A stretch of 64,000 nt of DNA from Pantoea sp. RIT-PI-b. Lineage in GTDB: Bacteria > Pseudomonadota > Gammaproteobacteria > Enterobacterales > Enterobacteriaceae. Both the position numbers and the translations under genes were made by a program. The stretch is taken from assembly GCF_001187905.1 (NCBI RefSeq), contig NZ_LGIS01000033.1:496001-560000 (forward strand). Direction: 5' to 3'. Below the pieces are notes generated by a model, which worked only from the letters and a program-made list of their open reading frames with translations, was not told the DNA's origin and did not search any database. Each line of letters starts with the position of its first letter. The first letter of the stretch is position 1. This document shows, piece by piece, positions 52,553-62,062 of the stretch.

Positions 52553-52584
52553 GTTCCGCGGCATCCTTGCCCGGAATTCAGCGC

Positions 52585-53979
52585 TTATGAGCGCAACGCC
52601 ACCATCTCCTCACTTTTACGCGCTACGCGTTTGCGCTGCACGATGCGACTGGCGGCCACCACCGCCAGCGTGAGTAGGCCGGTAGCAATAATCTCTGGTC
52701 GATGTTGCTGATTAAACAGCATGGCAATCAACACGCCGACGATGAATACCATCGTCGCCCACGTCAGGCCAGGGAACAACCACATGCGATAGCTGAGCGT
52801 TTCGCCGCGCGCTTCGCGCTTTTTGCGCAGCACCAGATGCGAGGCGGCGATCACCAGATACACCAGCAAAGCGATGGCACCGGAACTGGCCAGCAGGAAT
52901 TCAAACACCGCGCTGGGCGCCAGATAGTTAGCGATCACCGCAAGGAAGGCCGCTGCCGTGGAAAGCAGCACCGCCACCCACGGCGTGCCGCTGCGCGTGG
53001 TACATGACGCCATGGCGGGTGCATCCTGACGGCGTGACAGCGAGTAGATCATGCGCGACGCGGTATACAGCGCCGAATTGAGACAGCTACACACCGCAAT
53101 CAACACCACCACATCAACGATCTGTTTGGCGTAAGGCACGTTCATCATCTGCATCGCCGTCTGGTAAGAACCGGCTTTCATCAGTGATGGCGTGTTCCAC
53201 GGCACAAGCGCTACCACAATGAAAATCGACAGCAAATAGAACAGCGCAATACGCCAGATCACCGAGTTGGTTGCCTGAGTAATCTGCTTCTTCGGCTCGC
53301 GCGATTCCGCTGCGGCAATGGTGACGATCTCCGTGCCCATAAACGAGAACATCGTGGTGAGAATTGCCGCCAATACCGCGCTGATGCCGTTTGGCATAAA
53401 GCCATGCGTATCATACAGATGCGAAATGCCTTGCGTGCTGCTGCCGGGCATTAAACCGAATACCGCCAGGCTGCCCGCGCAGAGGAAAGCGACAATCGCC
53501 ACGACTTTCAGCAGGGCAAACCAAAACTCGAACTCGCCATAATTTTTGACGCTGAACAGGTTGCTGATGGTGAGAAACGTGGTGATCGCCAGCGTGTATT
53601 CCCATACCGCAACCTGTGGAAACCACGAATGCAGAATGGAGCCCGCCGCGTTGGCTTCCAGCGGAATTACCAGCACCCAAAACCACCAGTAGAGCCAGCC
53701 GATGGTAAAACCGGCCCAACGCCCCAGCGATTTGTCGGCGTAAGTGGAGAAGGAGCCGGAATCCGGTGAGGCCACCGCCATCTCCGCCAGCATACGCATA
53801 ATCAGCACGACCAGCGCACCGGCGGCAAGGTAGGCCAGCAGCACGGCGGGACCGGCCTCAGCGATGGCATGACCCGAACCGACAAACAGTCCGGCGCCGA
53901 TAACGCCACCAATCGATAACATCCGCACGTGGCGTGGCTTCAGGCCCTGCGCCAAAACATCGGCATTCTGTGAACTCAT
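52585..53979 (-). CDS. gabP: GABA permease (APC superfamily)
   Basis: 464 aa from the ATG at 53979 (GGAG upstream). Twelve TM segments. The N-terminal LKPRHVRMLSIGGVIGAGLFVGSGHAIAEAGPAVLLAYL is the amino-acid/GABA permease signature, and the FSFMGTEIVTIAAAESREP loop of TM6 is conserved in GabP. It is a proton symporter in the inner membrane. Encoded 102 bp after gabT and probably cotranscribed, it supplies GABA to the transaminase. A GC hairpin at 54048 lies between the two. gabD is not next to it. Confidence 0.88.
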   Translation of the reverse strand: MSSQNADVLAQGLKPRHVRMLSIGGVIGAGLFVGSGHAIAEAGPAVLLAYLAAGALVVLIMRMLAEMAVASPDSGSFSTYADKSLGRWAGFTIGWLYWWFWVLVIPLEANAAGSILHSWFPQVAVWEYTLAITTFLTISNLFSVKNYGEFEFWFALLKVVAIVAFLCAGSLAVFGLMPGSSTQGISHLYDTHGFMPNGISAVLAAILTTMFSFMGTEIVTIAAAESREPKKQITQATNSVIWRIALFYLLSIFIVVALVPWNTPSLMKAGSYQTAMQMMNVPYAKQIVDVVVLIAVCSCLNSALYTASRMIYSLSRRQDAPAMASCTTRSGTPWVAVLLSTAAAFLAVIANYLAPSAVFEFLLASSGAIALLVYLVIAASHLVLRKKREARGETLSYRMWLFPGLTWATMVFIVGVLIAMLFNQQHRPEIIATGLLTLAVVAASRIVQRKRVARKSEEMVALRS

Positions 53980-54047
53980 CAATATTTCTCCAAAGCGTCT
54001 CTCAGGCAGCAGCGGTCGCCACCAGGTTACAACAGGTGAGAAGCCCA

Positions 54048-54062
54048 GCCCGCAGCGCGGGC
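54048..54062 (-). other. Small GC hairpin between gabT and gabP
   Basis: GCCCGC-agc-GCGGGC in the 102-bp gap. No T-tract follows on the transcribed strand, so it may tune gabT over gabP expression by RNA stability rather than terminate. Confidence 0.4.
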
Positions 54063-54081
54063 CGGGAAGAGTGGCAACAGC

Positions 54082-55344
54082 CTAAGAATCGAAATGCTGA
54101 CTCAGCACGCTGCTGAGAATCTCCAGCGCCTGGCTGAATTGCGCATCAGGGATGGTGAGCGGATAGAGGAAGCGGATGACATTGCCCTGTGGGCCGCAGG
54201 TCAGCAGCAGCAGCCCCTGCGCCATCGCCTGTTGCTGAATAGTCTGTGCGGTTTGCGCTGAGGCGAATTCCACCGCAATCATCGAGCCAAGACCACGAAT
54301 ATCGGTGATCGCTGCGCACTGGCTACGTATGCCGTGCAGGAAATCGGTCAGCTGTGCGCCGAGTTGTTGAGAACGCTCACACAGCTTCTCATCGGTAATC
54401 ACGTCGAGCACCGCGTGTGCTGAGGCAATGGCTAGCGGGTTGCCGGCGTAGGTGCCGCCGAGACCACCGGGACCCGGCGCATCCATAATCTCGGCGCGAC
54501 CGCTTACCGCTGAGAGCGGCATACCGCCCGCGAGACTTTTCGCCATCGTGATCAGATCCGCTTTCACCGCATAGTGTTCCATGGCGAACAGCTTACCGGT
54601 GCGGGCAAATCCGGATTGCACTTCATCGGCAATCAGTAAAATGCCGTGTTCATCGGCCAATGTGCGCAGGCGGTTGAAGAACTCAGGCGGGGCGACGTGG
54701 AATCCGCCTTCACCCTGAATCGGCTCGAGCACGATGGCGGCAACATCCTGCGGTGCGATGTCCTGAGTGAAGATATCCTGCAGGCTGGTCAGCGCATCCT
54801 CCACGCTGATGCCGGTGACGCTGTTGGGATAGCGCGCGTGCCATACAGAAGCAGGCATTGGGCCAAAATCGCGTTTGTAAGGTGCCACTTTGCCGGTCAT
54901 CGCCATGGTCATAAAGGTGCGCCCGTGGAATGAATTACCGAAAGTGATGATGCCGTGGCGCCGCGTGGCTGCACGCGCCACTTTCACCGCATTTTCGACC
55001 GCTTCGGCGCCGGTGGAGAAGAAGGCGGTTTTGGCTTTGCCCGCAATGGGCACCACGCGGTTAAGGCGTTCAGCCAGCGCCACATAGCTCTCATACGGCG
55101 TGACCTGGAACGCCGTATGGGTAAATTTCTCTAACTGTTCGGCAATCGCCTGCACGATGCGTGGATGGCGGTGGCCGGTATTCAGCACCGCAATGCCGCC
55201 GGCGAAATCGATCCAGCTATTGCCTTCACCGTCGCGCAGCGTCGCGTTTTCGGCGTGTTCTACATACCACTGACAAAGATTACCGGTGCCGCGTGGCAGG
55301 GCGTCATCTTTGCGTTGTTGCAACTGGCTGTTTTTACCTTCCAT
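54082..55344 (-). CDS. gabT: 4-aminobutyrate--2-oxoglutarate transaminase
   Basis: 420 aa. Class III PLP aminotransferase: FFSTGAEAVENAVKVAR for phosphate binding, D240 in LLIADEVQSGFARTG, and the PLP lysine K269 in TMAKSLAGGMPLSAV. GGLGGTYAGNPLA is typical of GABA transaminases. It converts GABA and 2-oxoglutarate to succinate semialdehyde and glutamate in the cytoplasm. It is divergent from a MocR/GabR-type regulator, the standard arrangement for gab genes. PuuE is a close alternative, but the context with gabP favours gabT. Confidence 0.9.
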   Translation of the reverse strand: MEGKNSQLQQRKDDALPRGTGNLCQWYVEHAENATLRDGEGNSWIDFAGGIAVLNTGHRHPRIVQAIAEQLEKFTHTAFQVTPYESYVALAERLNRVVPIAGKAKTAFFSTGAEAVENAVKVARAATRRHGIITFGNSFHGRTFMTMAMTGKVAPYKRDFGPMPASVWHARYPNSVTGISVEDALTSLQDIFTQDIAPQDVAAIVLEPIQGEGGFHVAPPEFFNRLRTLADEHGILLIADEVQSGFARTGKLFAMEHYAVKADLITMAKSLAGGMPLSAVSGRAEIMDAPGPGGLGGTYAGNPLAIASAHAVLDVITDEKLCERSQQLGAQLTDFLHGIRSQCAAITDIRGLGSMIAVEFASAQTAQTIQQQAMAQGLLLLTCGPQGNVIRFLYPLTIPDAQFSQALEILSSVLSQHFDS

Positions 55345-55453
55345 AACCTTTCCTTAGCGATACGCGTCTTTACAAATCACGACAAACACGCTTATTTATG
55401 CCCGGGCTGCGTTATGATGCCAGAGCCACTTTTAGAGAAAAGAGGGGAGCCAA

Positions 55454-56938
55454 TTGCGAAGTTTGTACGCCGATCATGTATTAGAGCGCATGCAGTTTAT
55501 GCAGGAAGGGACGTTGCAGCAGCGTTTGCTGGCTTGCATGCAAATCGCTATCGCTGAAGGGATATTTCCGCGCGCCACGCGATTACCCGCCACCCGCGAT
55601 TTGGCGCGTGAGCTGTCGGTGTCACGCAACACCGTGTTGAACGTGTATGAGAATTTGATGGCGCAGGGCTACGTCACGGCGCGCACCGGCAGCGGCACCT
55701 GGATTGCAGAAAACCTGCCGGAAGGCTCGCTGAACACGCCGCGCAATGACGCGGCCATGGCGCCATTAACCAACAAACCGGCGGCAATTTCTAAACGCGG
55801 TGCGTCTTTGCTCGGCCATGCCAATGCGTCGCCGTATCAGTGGGGAGCATTCGTTCCGGGTGCGCCCGATGTCACGCAGTTTCCACATAAACTTTTCAGC
55901 CAAATTCAGGCGCGCCTGAACCGTGAACCGGATATTGAGCGGCTGATCTACAGCAGCAACGGCGGCTGTCCGCATTTACGCCAGGCGTTGGCGGAGTACC
56001 TTAGCGTGGCGCGTTCGGTGCGTGCCGATGCCGATCAAATCATCATTACTGAAGGTATTCATCAGGCCGTGGATCTCGTGTCGCGCGTACTATGCGATCC
56101 CGGCGATCAGGTGTGGATTGAGGAGCCCGGCTATTGGGGAACGCGAAATTTGCTGCGCATTAATGGACTGAAAATTAATGCCATTTCAGTTGATGAGCAG
56201 GGCTTGATCCCAGATTTACCCTCGCGCAGTCGGGCACCCAAGATGATTTTCGTGACACCGTCACATCAATATCCCCTTGGCGTGCATCTTAGCCTTGAGC
56301 GCCGTAAGCAGCTGCTGGATTTGGCGCGCAAACACAAAAGCTGGCTGGTTGAAGATGATTACGACAGTGAGTTTCGTTTCTCCGGCCAGCCGTTCCCATC
56401 ACTGCAAGGGTTTGAACCGGATGCGCCGGTGATTTACATGGGCACCTTCAGCAAGACGCTCTATCCGGCACTGCGATTAGGTTATTTGGTGGTGCCGAAA
56501 GCGCTGGCACAACCGCTGCGCGTGGCGGCGGCGGAACTCTATCGAGGCGGTCATCTGTTGGTGCAGCGCGCGTTGGCCGAGTTCATCCAGAAAGGGCATT
56601 ACGTGGCGCACATCCGCCGCATGCGTAAGCTCTACAGCCAGCGCCGACGATTTATGATCGGCCTGATTGAACGCTATCTCGGTGCGGCGTTTTTACCGCT
56701 GGTGAATCATGAAGCGGGTTTGCATCTGGTGATGAATTTACCGGCTGGCTGCGACGATGTGGCGGTGGCCGCGCTGGCGCTGCGGCGTGGCGTAAAGGTG
56801 CGTCCGCTGTCGCAATACTATATGCATCCGCAGGACCGGCGCGGCTTGCTGCTGGGATTTGCCTGTGTCGACGAACGGCAGTGCCAGGATGCATTTGGTA
56901 CGTTGAAAGGGTGCCTGGCGGAGATGGGAATTATTTGA
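55454..56938 (+). CDS. MocR/GabR-type PLP-dependent regulator
   Basis: 494 aa with a TTG start at 55454, supported by AGGGGAG just before it; an ATG at 55490 would cut into the DNA-binding domain. The GntR winged helix spans about residues 15-85 (RLPATRDLARELSVSRNTVLNVYENLMAQGYV). The rest is an aminotransferase-I fold with the PLP lysine K334 in GTFSKTLYPALRLGYL. Proteins of this type sense GABA or a related amine through PLP chemistry and activate gabT. It is head to head with gabT across 109 bp. A repeat pair follows the stop. Confidence 0.9.
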   Translation: MRSLYADHVLERMQFMQEGTLQQRLLACMQIAIAEGIFPRATRLPATRDLARELSVSRNTVLNVYENLMAQGYVTARTGSGTWIAENLPEGSLNTPRNDAAMAPLTNKPAAISKRGASLLGHANASPYQWGAFVPGAPDVTQFPHKLFSQIQARLNREPDIERLIYSSNGGCPHLRQALAEYLSVARSVRADADQIIITEGIHQAVDLVSRVLCDPGDQVWIEEPGYWGTRNLLRINGLKINAISVDEQGLIPDLPSRSRAPKMIFVTPSHQYPLGVHLSLERRKQLLDLARKHKSWLVEDDYDSEFRFSGQPFPSLQGFEPDAPVIYMGTFSKTLYPALRLGYLVVPKALAQPLRVAAAELYRGGHLLVQRALAEFIQKGHYVAHIRRMRKLYSQRRRFMIGLIERYLGAAFLPLVNHEAGLHLVMNLPAGCDDVAVAALALRRGVKVRPLSQYYMHPQDRRGLLLGFACVDERQCQDAFGTLKGCLAEMGII

Positions 56939-56944
56939 GGGGAT

Positions 56945-57008
56945 GGTCGTCATGAACGACGACCCTACAGCGCATATGACCTTCGTAGGGTCGTCATTCA
57001 TGACGACC
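56945..57008. repeat. Inverted pair of palindromic units, GTCGTC arms (copy A6)
   Basis: A GGTCGT/ACGACC unit at 56945-56964, followed by CTAC, and GGTCGTCATTCATGACGACC at 56989-57008, preceded by CGTAGG. Opposite orientation, like copy A5 but with GTCGTC arms. It lies between the convergent MocR and pdxI genes. Confidence 0.82.
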
Positions 57009-57026
57009 CGGTGTGCAAAGTTATAG

Positions 57027-57884
57027 TTAGGCGATGCTGTCCAAACGCTCAACCACTTCTTGAGACAGCGTCACTTCGCGACTCGCTAGATTCTGCTTCA
57101 AATGCTCTGGCGATGAGGTGCCGGGAATCAGCAGAATGTTCGGTGACCGTTGCAGCAGCCACGCCAGCGCGACTTGTAACGGCGTAGCGTTCAACTCGTT
57201 CGCCACTTCGGTTACCCGATCCGACTGCAGCGGTGAAAAACCGCCCAGCGGGAAGAACGGCACGTAAGCAATTCCTTGTGCTGCCAGCTGATCGATTAGC
57301 GCTTCATCCTGGCGATTGGCCAGATTGTAGAGGTTCTGCACGCAGGCAATCGGCGTCATCGCCTGGGCATCGGCTACTTGTTTGGCGGTAACGTTGCTGA
57401 GCCCAATGTGGCGAATCAATCCGCGCTCTTTCAGCTTGATCATTGCCTCAACCTGCGGCTCCAGCGAACCTTCTTTTGGTCCATACACGTCCAGCATCGA
57501 ACGCAGATTCACCACGTCCATTACCTCAAGTCCGAGATTACGCAGGTTATCTTCCACCGCCTGAGTCAGCGCTTCCGGCGTAAATGCCGGCAGCCAGCCG
57601 CCTTTCTCATCGCGCCGCGCGCCCACTTTGGTGACGATCACCAGATCGTCAGCGTAAGGGTGCAGCGCTGTTTTAATCAGCTGATTGGTTATGTGCGGGC
57701 CATAAAAGTCACTGGTGTCGATGTGATTGACGCCAGCGGCGATAGCATCGCGCAACACCTGTAAAGCGCGTGCTTCATCTTTCGGCGGACCAAATACGCC
57801 GGGGCCAGCCAACTGCATGGCACCGTAACCGAGTCGTGCAACCTGGCGATCGCCAAGTGTATAAGTCAATGCTGGATGAGACAT
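57027..57884 (-). CDS. pdxI: NADPH-dependent pyridoxal reductase PdxI (YdbC), aldo-keto reductase
   Basis: 285 aa. RLGYGAMQLAGPGVFGPPKD, HIDTSDFYGPHITNQLI, YVPFFPLGGF and LLQRSPNILLIPGTSSPEHL closely follow E. coli YdbC, now called PdxI. The AKR tetrad is seen as D58 and Y62 (in DTSDFYGP), the K in VTKVGARR and a histidine in RHIGLSN. It reduces pyridoxal to pyridoxine. AAGGAG is before the ATG. It is divergent from a LysR gene, which may regulate it. Confidence 0.88.
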   Translation of the reverse strand: MSHPALTYTLGDRQVARLGYGAMQLAGPGVFGPPKDEARALQVLRDAIAAGVNHIDTSDFYGPHITNQLIKTALHPYADDLVIVTKVGARRDEKGGWLPAFTPEALTQAVEDNLRNLGLEVMDVVNLRSMLDVYGPKEGSLEPQVEAMIKLKERGLIRHIGLSNVTAKQVADAQAMTPIACVQNLYNLANRQDEALIDQLAAQGIAYVPFFPLGGFSPLQSDRVTEVANELNATPLQVALAWLLQRSPNILLIPGTSSPEHLKQNLASREVTLSQEVVERLDSIA

Positions 57885-57981
57885 GGAAAGCTCCTTGGTC
57901 AGTGTGTAGAGAGATTGTAATCGCCCAGTCGCTGTGCAACTATCCGTGCAAATCGGGACACAGTGTACGGAGTGACGGACA

Positions 57982-58899
57982 ATGGCGCTGGATATCGCAC
58001 TGCTTCACGCAGTCGTAGCAGTAGCAAAAGCAGGTGGATTTCGTGAAGCGGCACGGATGACCGGCAGTAACCCGTCGCGCTTGAGTGATGCGGTGCGGCG
58101 CGCTGAAGAGCAGCTCGGCGTGCGGTTGTTCAATCGTACCACGCGAACGGTAGCGTTAACCGAAGCAGGCAGGGCGCTGATGTCGCGCTTACTGCCCGCA
58201 ATGAATGAAGTGGATGCCGCACTGGATGCGCTAAATAATTTCCGCGATACGCCGGGCGGCACTTTACGTCTGAACGTACCGGTGAGCGCGGCGCGCATCG
58301 TGTTACCGGCGATTGTGCCGGGTTTTCTGCAGCGCTATCCGGATATCCAGCTGGAAGTGGTGGCAGAAAGTAACGTGCAGGATGTGTTCCGCGATAGCTG
58401 CGATGCAGGGATTCGTTATGACGATCATCTGGAGCAGGATATGGTGGCGCTACCGATTGGACCTCGCACCCAGCGTTTCGCCGCGGCGGCATCGCCCGGC
58501 TATCTGGCGCAGTTTGGTACGCCGCAGCATCCGCGCGAACTGATGCAGCATCGCTGTTTGTACGGGCGCTATGCGACGGGCGTGGTGGGCGAGTGGGAAT
58601 TTACCCACGGCGAGGAAACCGTCCGCCTGCAGCCGCAGGGGCCGCTCATTTGTAGCATTGGCGCAGCAATGGATTTGACGGTGGAAGCGGCGATTGCCGG
58701 TTGCGGCGTAGTGTATCTGTTTGAAGATTGGATCAAACCGGCGCTCAACGATGGCAGCCTGCAGCCGATTTTGCCGCAATGGTGGCAGAGCTTTTCCGGC
58801 TTATGGCTCTACTACAACGGGCGTCGCCTAATCCCCGCGCCGCTGCAGGCATTTCTTGATTATGTGCGCGAGCTTAATGCGCAGACGTCTGTAGATTAA
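57982..58899 (+). CDS. LysR-family transcriptional regulator
   Basis: 305 aa. The helix-turn-helix (LLHAVVAVAKAGGFREAARMTGSNPSRLSDAVRRAEEQLGVRLFNRTTRTVALTEAG) is followed by the CrgA-like effector domain (GGTLRLNVPVSAARIVLPAIVPGFLQRYPDI, DSCDAGIRYDDHLEQDMV). Divergent from pdxI with 97 bp between starts, so it may control that aldo-keto reductase, an arrangement common for LysR/AKR pairs. The gene ends at a strong bidirectional terminator. Inducer unknown. Confidence 0.9.
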   Translation: MALDIALLHAVVAVAKAGGFREAARMTGSNPSRLSDAVRRAEEQLGVRLFNRTTRTVALTEAGRALMSRLLPAMNEVDAALDALNNFRDTPGGTLRLNVPVSAARIVLPAIVPGFLQRYPDIQLEVVAESNVQDVFRDSCDAGIRYDDHLEQDMVALPIGPRTQRFAAAASPGYLAQFGTPQHPRELMQHRCLYGRYATGVVGEWEFTHGEETVRLQPQGPLICSIGAAMDLTVEAAIAGCGVVYLFEDWIKPALNDGSLQPILPQWWQSFSGLWLYYNGRRLIPAPLQAFLDYVRELNAQTSVD

Positions 58900-58941
58900 T
58901 CAGCAAACAAGAGTCACGACGACCACGACTAAAGGCCAATA

Positions 58942-58977
58942 AAAAAGCCGATAACCGTTGCCAGTTATCGGCTTTTT
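58942..58977. terminator. Bidirectional intrinsic terminator
   Basis: The 14-bp arms AAAAAGCCGATAAC and GTTATCGGCTTTTT enclose an 8-nt loop, giving a GC stem with a T-run on both strands. It serves the LysR gene and the convergent ddc gene. Confidence 0.92.
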
Positions 58978-58991
58978 CGCATCACAGGTTA

Positions 58992-60458
58992 TTACGCGTT
59001 CAGCAGCTGATTTGCCGTTTTTTCAACCAGCGCCAGCAGGACTTTAACATCCTCGAGCGTCACGGTTGGATTCAGCAGCGTCAACTTCAGGCAAGTTACG
59101 CCCTGGTTCTCAGTCACGCCGACGTTGGCACGACCTGAATCCAGCAGCGCATCGCCGATACGCTGGTTGAACAGCGCAATCTGCGCGGTATCAGTCAGTT
59201 GCTCTGGACGGTAGCGGAACAGTACGCTGGCCAACTGTGGCTGCATCACCAGCTCCAGACGCGGTTCAGAGGTGACAAACTTCGCCACTTCCTGTGCCAG
59301 GGTAACACCGTGATCGATGATCGCGGCATACTGTTTCTGACCCAGCGCTTCCAGGCCCATCCACAGTTTCAGCGCATCGAAACGACGCGTGGTCTGCAGT
59401 GATTTGGATACCAGATTCGGTACGCCAGCCTCTTCGTCAAACTCAGAGTTCAGGTAAGCCGCTTGATAGCGCATCAGCTCGTAGTGACGCTCATCTTTCA
59501 ACAGGAAGGCACCGCAGCTGATGGTCTGGAAATACTGTTTGTGGAAGTCCAGCGTGACAGAATCCACCAGTTCCAGGCCATCAAGATAGTCGCGATACTT
59601 CTCAGACAGCAGCAGTGCACCGCCCCAGGCTGCATCAACGTGTACCCAGATATTGTGTTCTGCAGCGATACCGGCAATTTCACGCAGCGGATCGATAGCA
59701 CCTGCATCGGTGGTACCGGCGGTTGCGACGATAGCCAGGATCTGTTCGCCGTTAGCGTCGGCCTGAGCCAGTTTGGCTTTCAGGTCTGACACATCCATAC
59801 GGGCAAACTGATCGGACTTCACCTGCACCACAGACTGATAGCCGTGGCCGAGCAATGCCATGTTCTTCTGCACGGAGAAGTGCGCATTTTCCGAGCAAAG
59901 CACTTTAATCTTACGCAGATCGCCAGTAATGCCGTGCTGTTGCACCGAGTGCCCCTGACGCTGATAGAACGCATCACGCGCCAGCATCAGGCCCATCAGA
60001 TTGCTCTGTGTGCCGCCGCTGGTGAAGACACCCGCATCGCCAGACGGATAACCAACCTGTGCACGCAACCACTCGATCAGTTTGATCTCAATGATGGTGG
60101 CAGAAGGGCTCTGATCCCACGAATCCATACTCTGATTAGTGGCGTTAATCAGGACTTCAGCCGCCTGGCTTACCACCAGGCTAGGGCAGTGCAGGTGCGC
60201 CACACACTGTGGGTGATGCACTGAAAGGCTATCTTTCAGGAAATATTCAATCGCGCGTTCAATCGCGGCCTGGTTACCCAGGCCGTTTGGATTGAAGTCG
60301 AGCGTGATACGCTCGCGCAGTTCGGCAACCGTTTTGCCTTGATACATCTCAGGCTGTTGCAGCCACTGCACAACCGCGGCGCTGCTTTGGGCAATCGCCT
60401 GCTGGTAAGCCTCAATGCTCGATGCAGAGGCGGCCAGAATCGGGTTTACTTCAGACAT
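58992..60458 (-). CDS. ddc: L-2,4-diaminobutyrate decarboxylase
   Basis: 488 aa. Group II PLP decarboxylase: GVFTSGGTQSNLMGLMLARD, H193 in SENAHFSVQKN, D275 in WVHVDAAWGGALLLS, and the PLP lysine K307 in TLDFHKQYFQ. The sequence pattern is that of L-2,4-diaminobutyrate decarboxylase, which makes 1,3-diaminopropane. The gene starts 12 bp after dat, so the two form the classic dat-ddc operon. The operon ends at the strong terminator at 58942. Confidence 0.9.
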   Translation of the reverse strand: MSEVNPILAASASSIEAYQQAIAQSSAAVVQWLQQPEMYQGKTVAELRERITLDFNPNGLGNQAAIERAIEYFLKDSLSVHHPQCVAHLHCPSLVVSQAAEVLINATNQSMDSWDQSPSATIIEIKLIEWLRAQVGYPSGDAGVFTSGGTQSNLMGLMLARDAFYQRQGHSVQQHGITGDLRKIKVLCSENAHFSVQKNMALLGHGYQSVVQVKSDQFARMDVSDLKAKLAQADANGEQILAIVATAGTTDAGAIDPLREIAGIAAEHNIWVHVDAAWGGALLLSEKYRDYLDGLELVDSVTLDFHKQYFQTISCGAFLLKDERHYELMRYQAAYLNSEFDEEAGVPNLVSKSLQTTRRFDALKLWMGLEALGQKQYAAIIDHGVTLAQEVAKFVTSEPRLELVMQPQLASVLFRYRPEQLTDTAQIALFNQRIGDALLDSGRANVGVTENQGVTCLKLTLLNPTVTLEDVKVLLALVEKTANQLLNA

Positions 60459-60470
60459 TTACTCTTCCAA

Positions 60471-61856
60471 TCAAACAGGTTTGACGCCAGCGCCAATCAG
60501 CGCCTGCTCAAATTTATCCAGGAAAATCGCCAGCTCATCGTTGGTGATCAGCAGTGAAGGCAGCAGACGCAACACTGCGCCATGACGGCCACCGCGCTCC
60601 AGAATCAGACCTGCTTCGAAGCACTTCTTCTGCAGCAGCGCAGAGAGTTCGCCGTCTGCCGGGAAGCTGCCCATGTGGTCTGCCGCTTCGTTCGGTTTAA
60701 CGATCTCAATACCGATCATCATGCCGAGACCGCGAACGTGACCAATCACCGGGAAGCGTTTCTGCATCGCGGTCAACTGCGCTTTCAGCCATTCGCCCTG
60801 CGCCGCAACTTTGCCCGCGATATCCTGCTCTTTCAGGATTTTCAGCGTGGTCAGGCCGGTGGCCATCGCCAGCTGGTTACCACGGAAGGTGCCGGTGTGG
60901 TGACCTGGAGACCAAACGTCGAACTGCTTTTTGATGCCCAGCACCGCCAGTGGCAGACCGCCGCCGACGGCTTTAGACATCACAATGATGTCGGGTTCGA
61001 TACCCGCGTGTTCGAAGGCGAAGAATTTACCGGTACGGGCAAAGCCAGCCTGAACTTCGTCAAGAATCAGCAGAATGCCGTGTTCCTGAGTCACTTTACG
61101 GATACGTTGCAGCCACTCAGCTGGCGCTGGGTTCACGCCGCCTTCGCCCTGAACGGCTTCAAGGATAACTGCCGCCGGCTTGCGCACGCCGCTTTCCACG
61201 TCGTTGATCAGGTTATCGAAGTAGTAAGTCAACGCTTTAATGCCGGCTTCACCACCGATGCCCAGCGGGCAGCGATACTGGTGCGGGTAAGGCATGAATT
61301 GGACTTCTGGCATCATGCCATCAACCGCTTCTTTAGGCGCCAGGTTACCGGTGACGGACAGCGCGCCGTGCGTCATACCGTGGTAGCCGCCAGAGAAGCT
61401 GATCACACCGCTACGACCGGTGGCTTTCTTCGCCAGTTTCAGCGCGGCTTCAACGGCATCGGCACCGGAAGGACCGGTGAACTGCAGGCAATAATCCTTA
61501 CCCTGGCCAGGCAGCAGCGAGAGCAGAGATTCAGAGAACTGATCTTTAAGAGGCGTAGTCAGATCAAGAGTATGTAACGGCAAGCCGCTGGTAATGACAT
61601 TTTGTATGCTCTGAAGAACATCAGGATGGTTATGACCCAGTGCCAGCGTCCCTGCGCCAGCCAGACAGTCAAGATATTGTTTATTCTCAACATCTGTGAT
61701 CCACACGCCATGGGCTTTAGCGATCGCTAAAGGCAATTTGCGCGGGTAACTCCTAACGTTAGATTCAAACTCAGCCTGACGGGCTAAGAATGCGTCGTTG
61801 TTTCCGTTGAATGCATTGGCACCAAAACTATCAATACGGACTTTATCCGTCATCAT
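60471..61856 (-). CDS. dat: Diaminobutyrate--2-oxoglutarate transaminase
   Basis: 461 aa. Class III aminotransferase with FTGPSGADAVEAALKLAKKATGR, D266 in ILLILDEVQAGFARTG and the PLP lysine K295 in IVMSKAVGGGLPLAV. The GPSGADA phosphate motif and the ILEAVQGEGGVNPAPAEWLQ stretch are characteristic of the Dat/EctB group. It converts aspartate semialdehyde to L-2,4-diaminobutyrate using glutamate. AAGGAG lies before the ATG. It is the first gene of dat-ddc. The 206 bp upstream up to the prepilin peptidase gene hold its promoter but no recognisable operator. Confidence 0.92.
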   Translation of the reverse strand: MMTDKVRIDSFGANAFNGNNDAFLARQAEFESNVRSYPRKLPLAIAKAHGVWITDVENKQYLDCLAGAGTLALGHNHPDVLQSIQNVITSGLPLHTLDLTTPLKDQFSESLLSLLPGQGKDYCLQFTGPSGADAVEAALKLAKKATGRSGVISFSGGYHGMTHGALSVTGNLAPKEAVDGMMPEVQFMPYPHQYRCPLGIGGEAGIKALTYYFDNLINDVESGVRKPAAVILEAVQGEGGVNPAPAEWLQRIRKVTQEHGILLILDEVQAGFARTGKFFAFEHAGIEPDIIVMSKAVGGGLPLAVLGIKKQFDVWSPGHHTGTFRGNQLAMATGLTTLKILKEQDIAGKVAAQGEWLKAQLTAMQKRFPVIGHVRGLGMMIGIEIVKPNEAADHMGSFPADGELSALLQKKCFEAGLILERGGRHGAVLRLLPSLLITNDELAIFLDKFEQALIGAGVKPV

Positions 61857-62062
61857 ATCTCTCCTTCAACCGGGGCTCGTATGGCTCGCCAATTGACTAA
61901 TTGAACAAAAAAGTAACAGCTGTGAAAAAACGCGGCCAATATAGAGCCTTTTGACCTACATCACAATGATTAATTTTGTTTAGATTTGTTTACTCTTTCC
62001 ATATATGAATCAGGGCGTTGGCCAGAAATTGGCCGCTTAATTTCGCACCGCCAATGGGGTGG

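Noticed and set aside
60582..61577. 331-codon ORF antisense to dat
   Set aside because: It is a shadow of a well-supported aminotransferase gene and shows no domain of its own.
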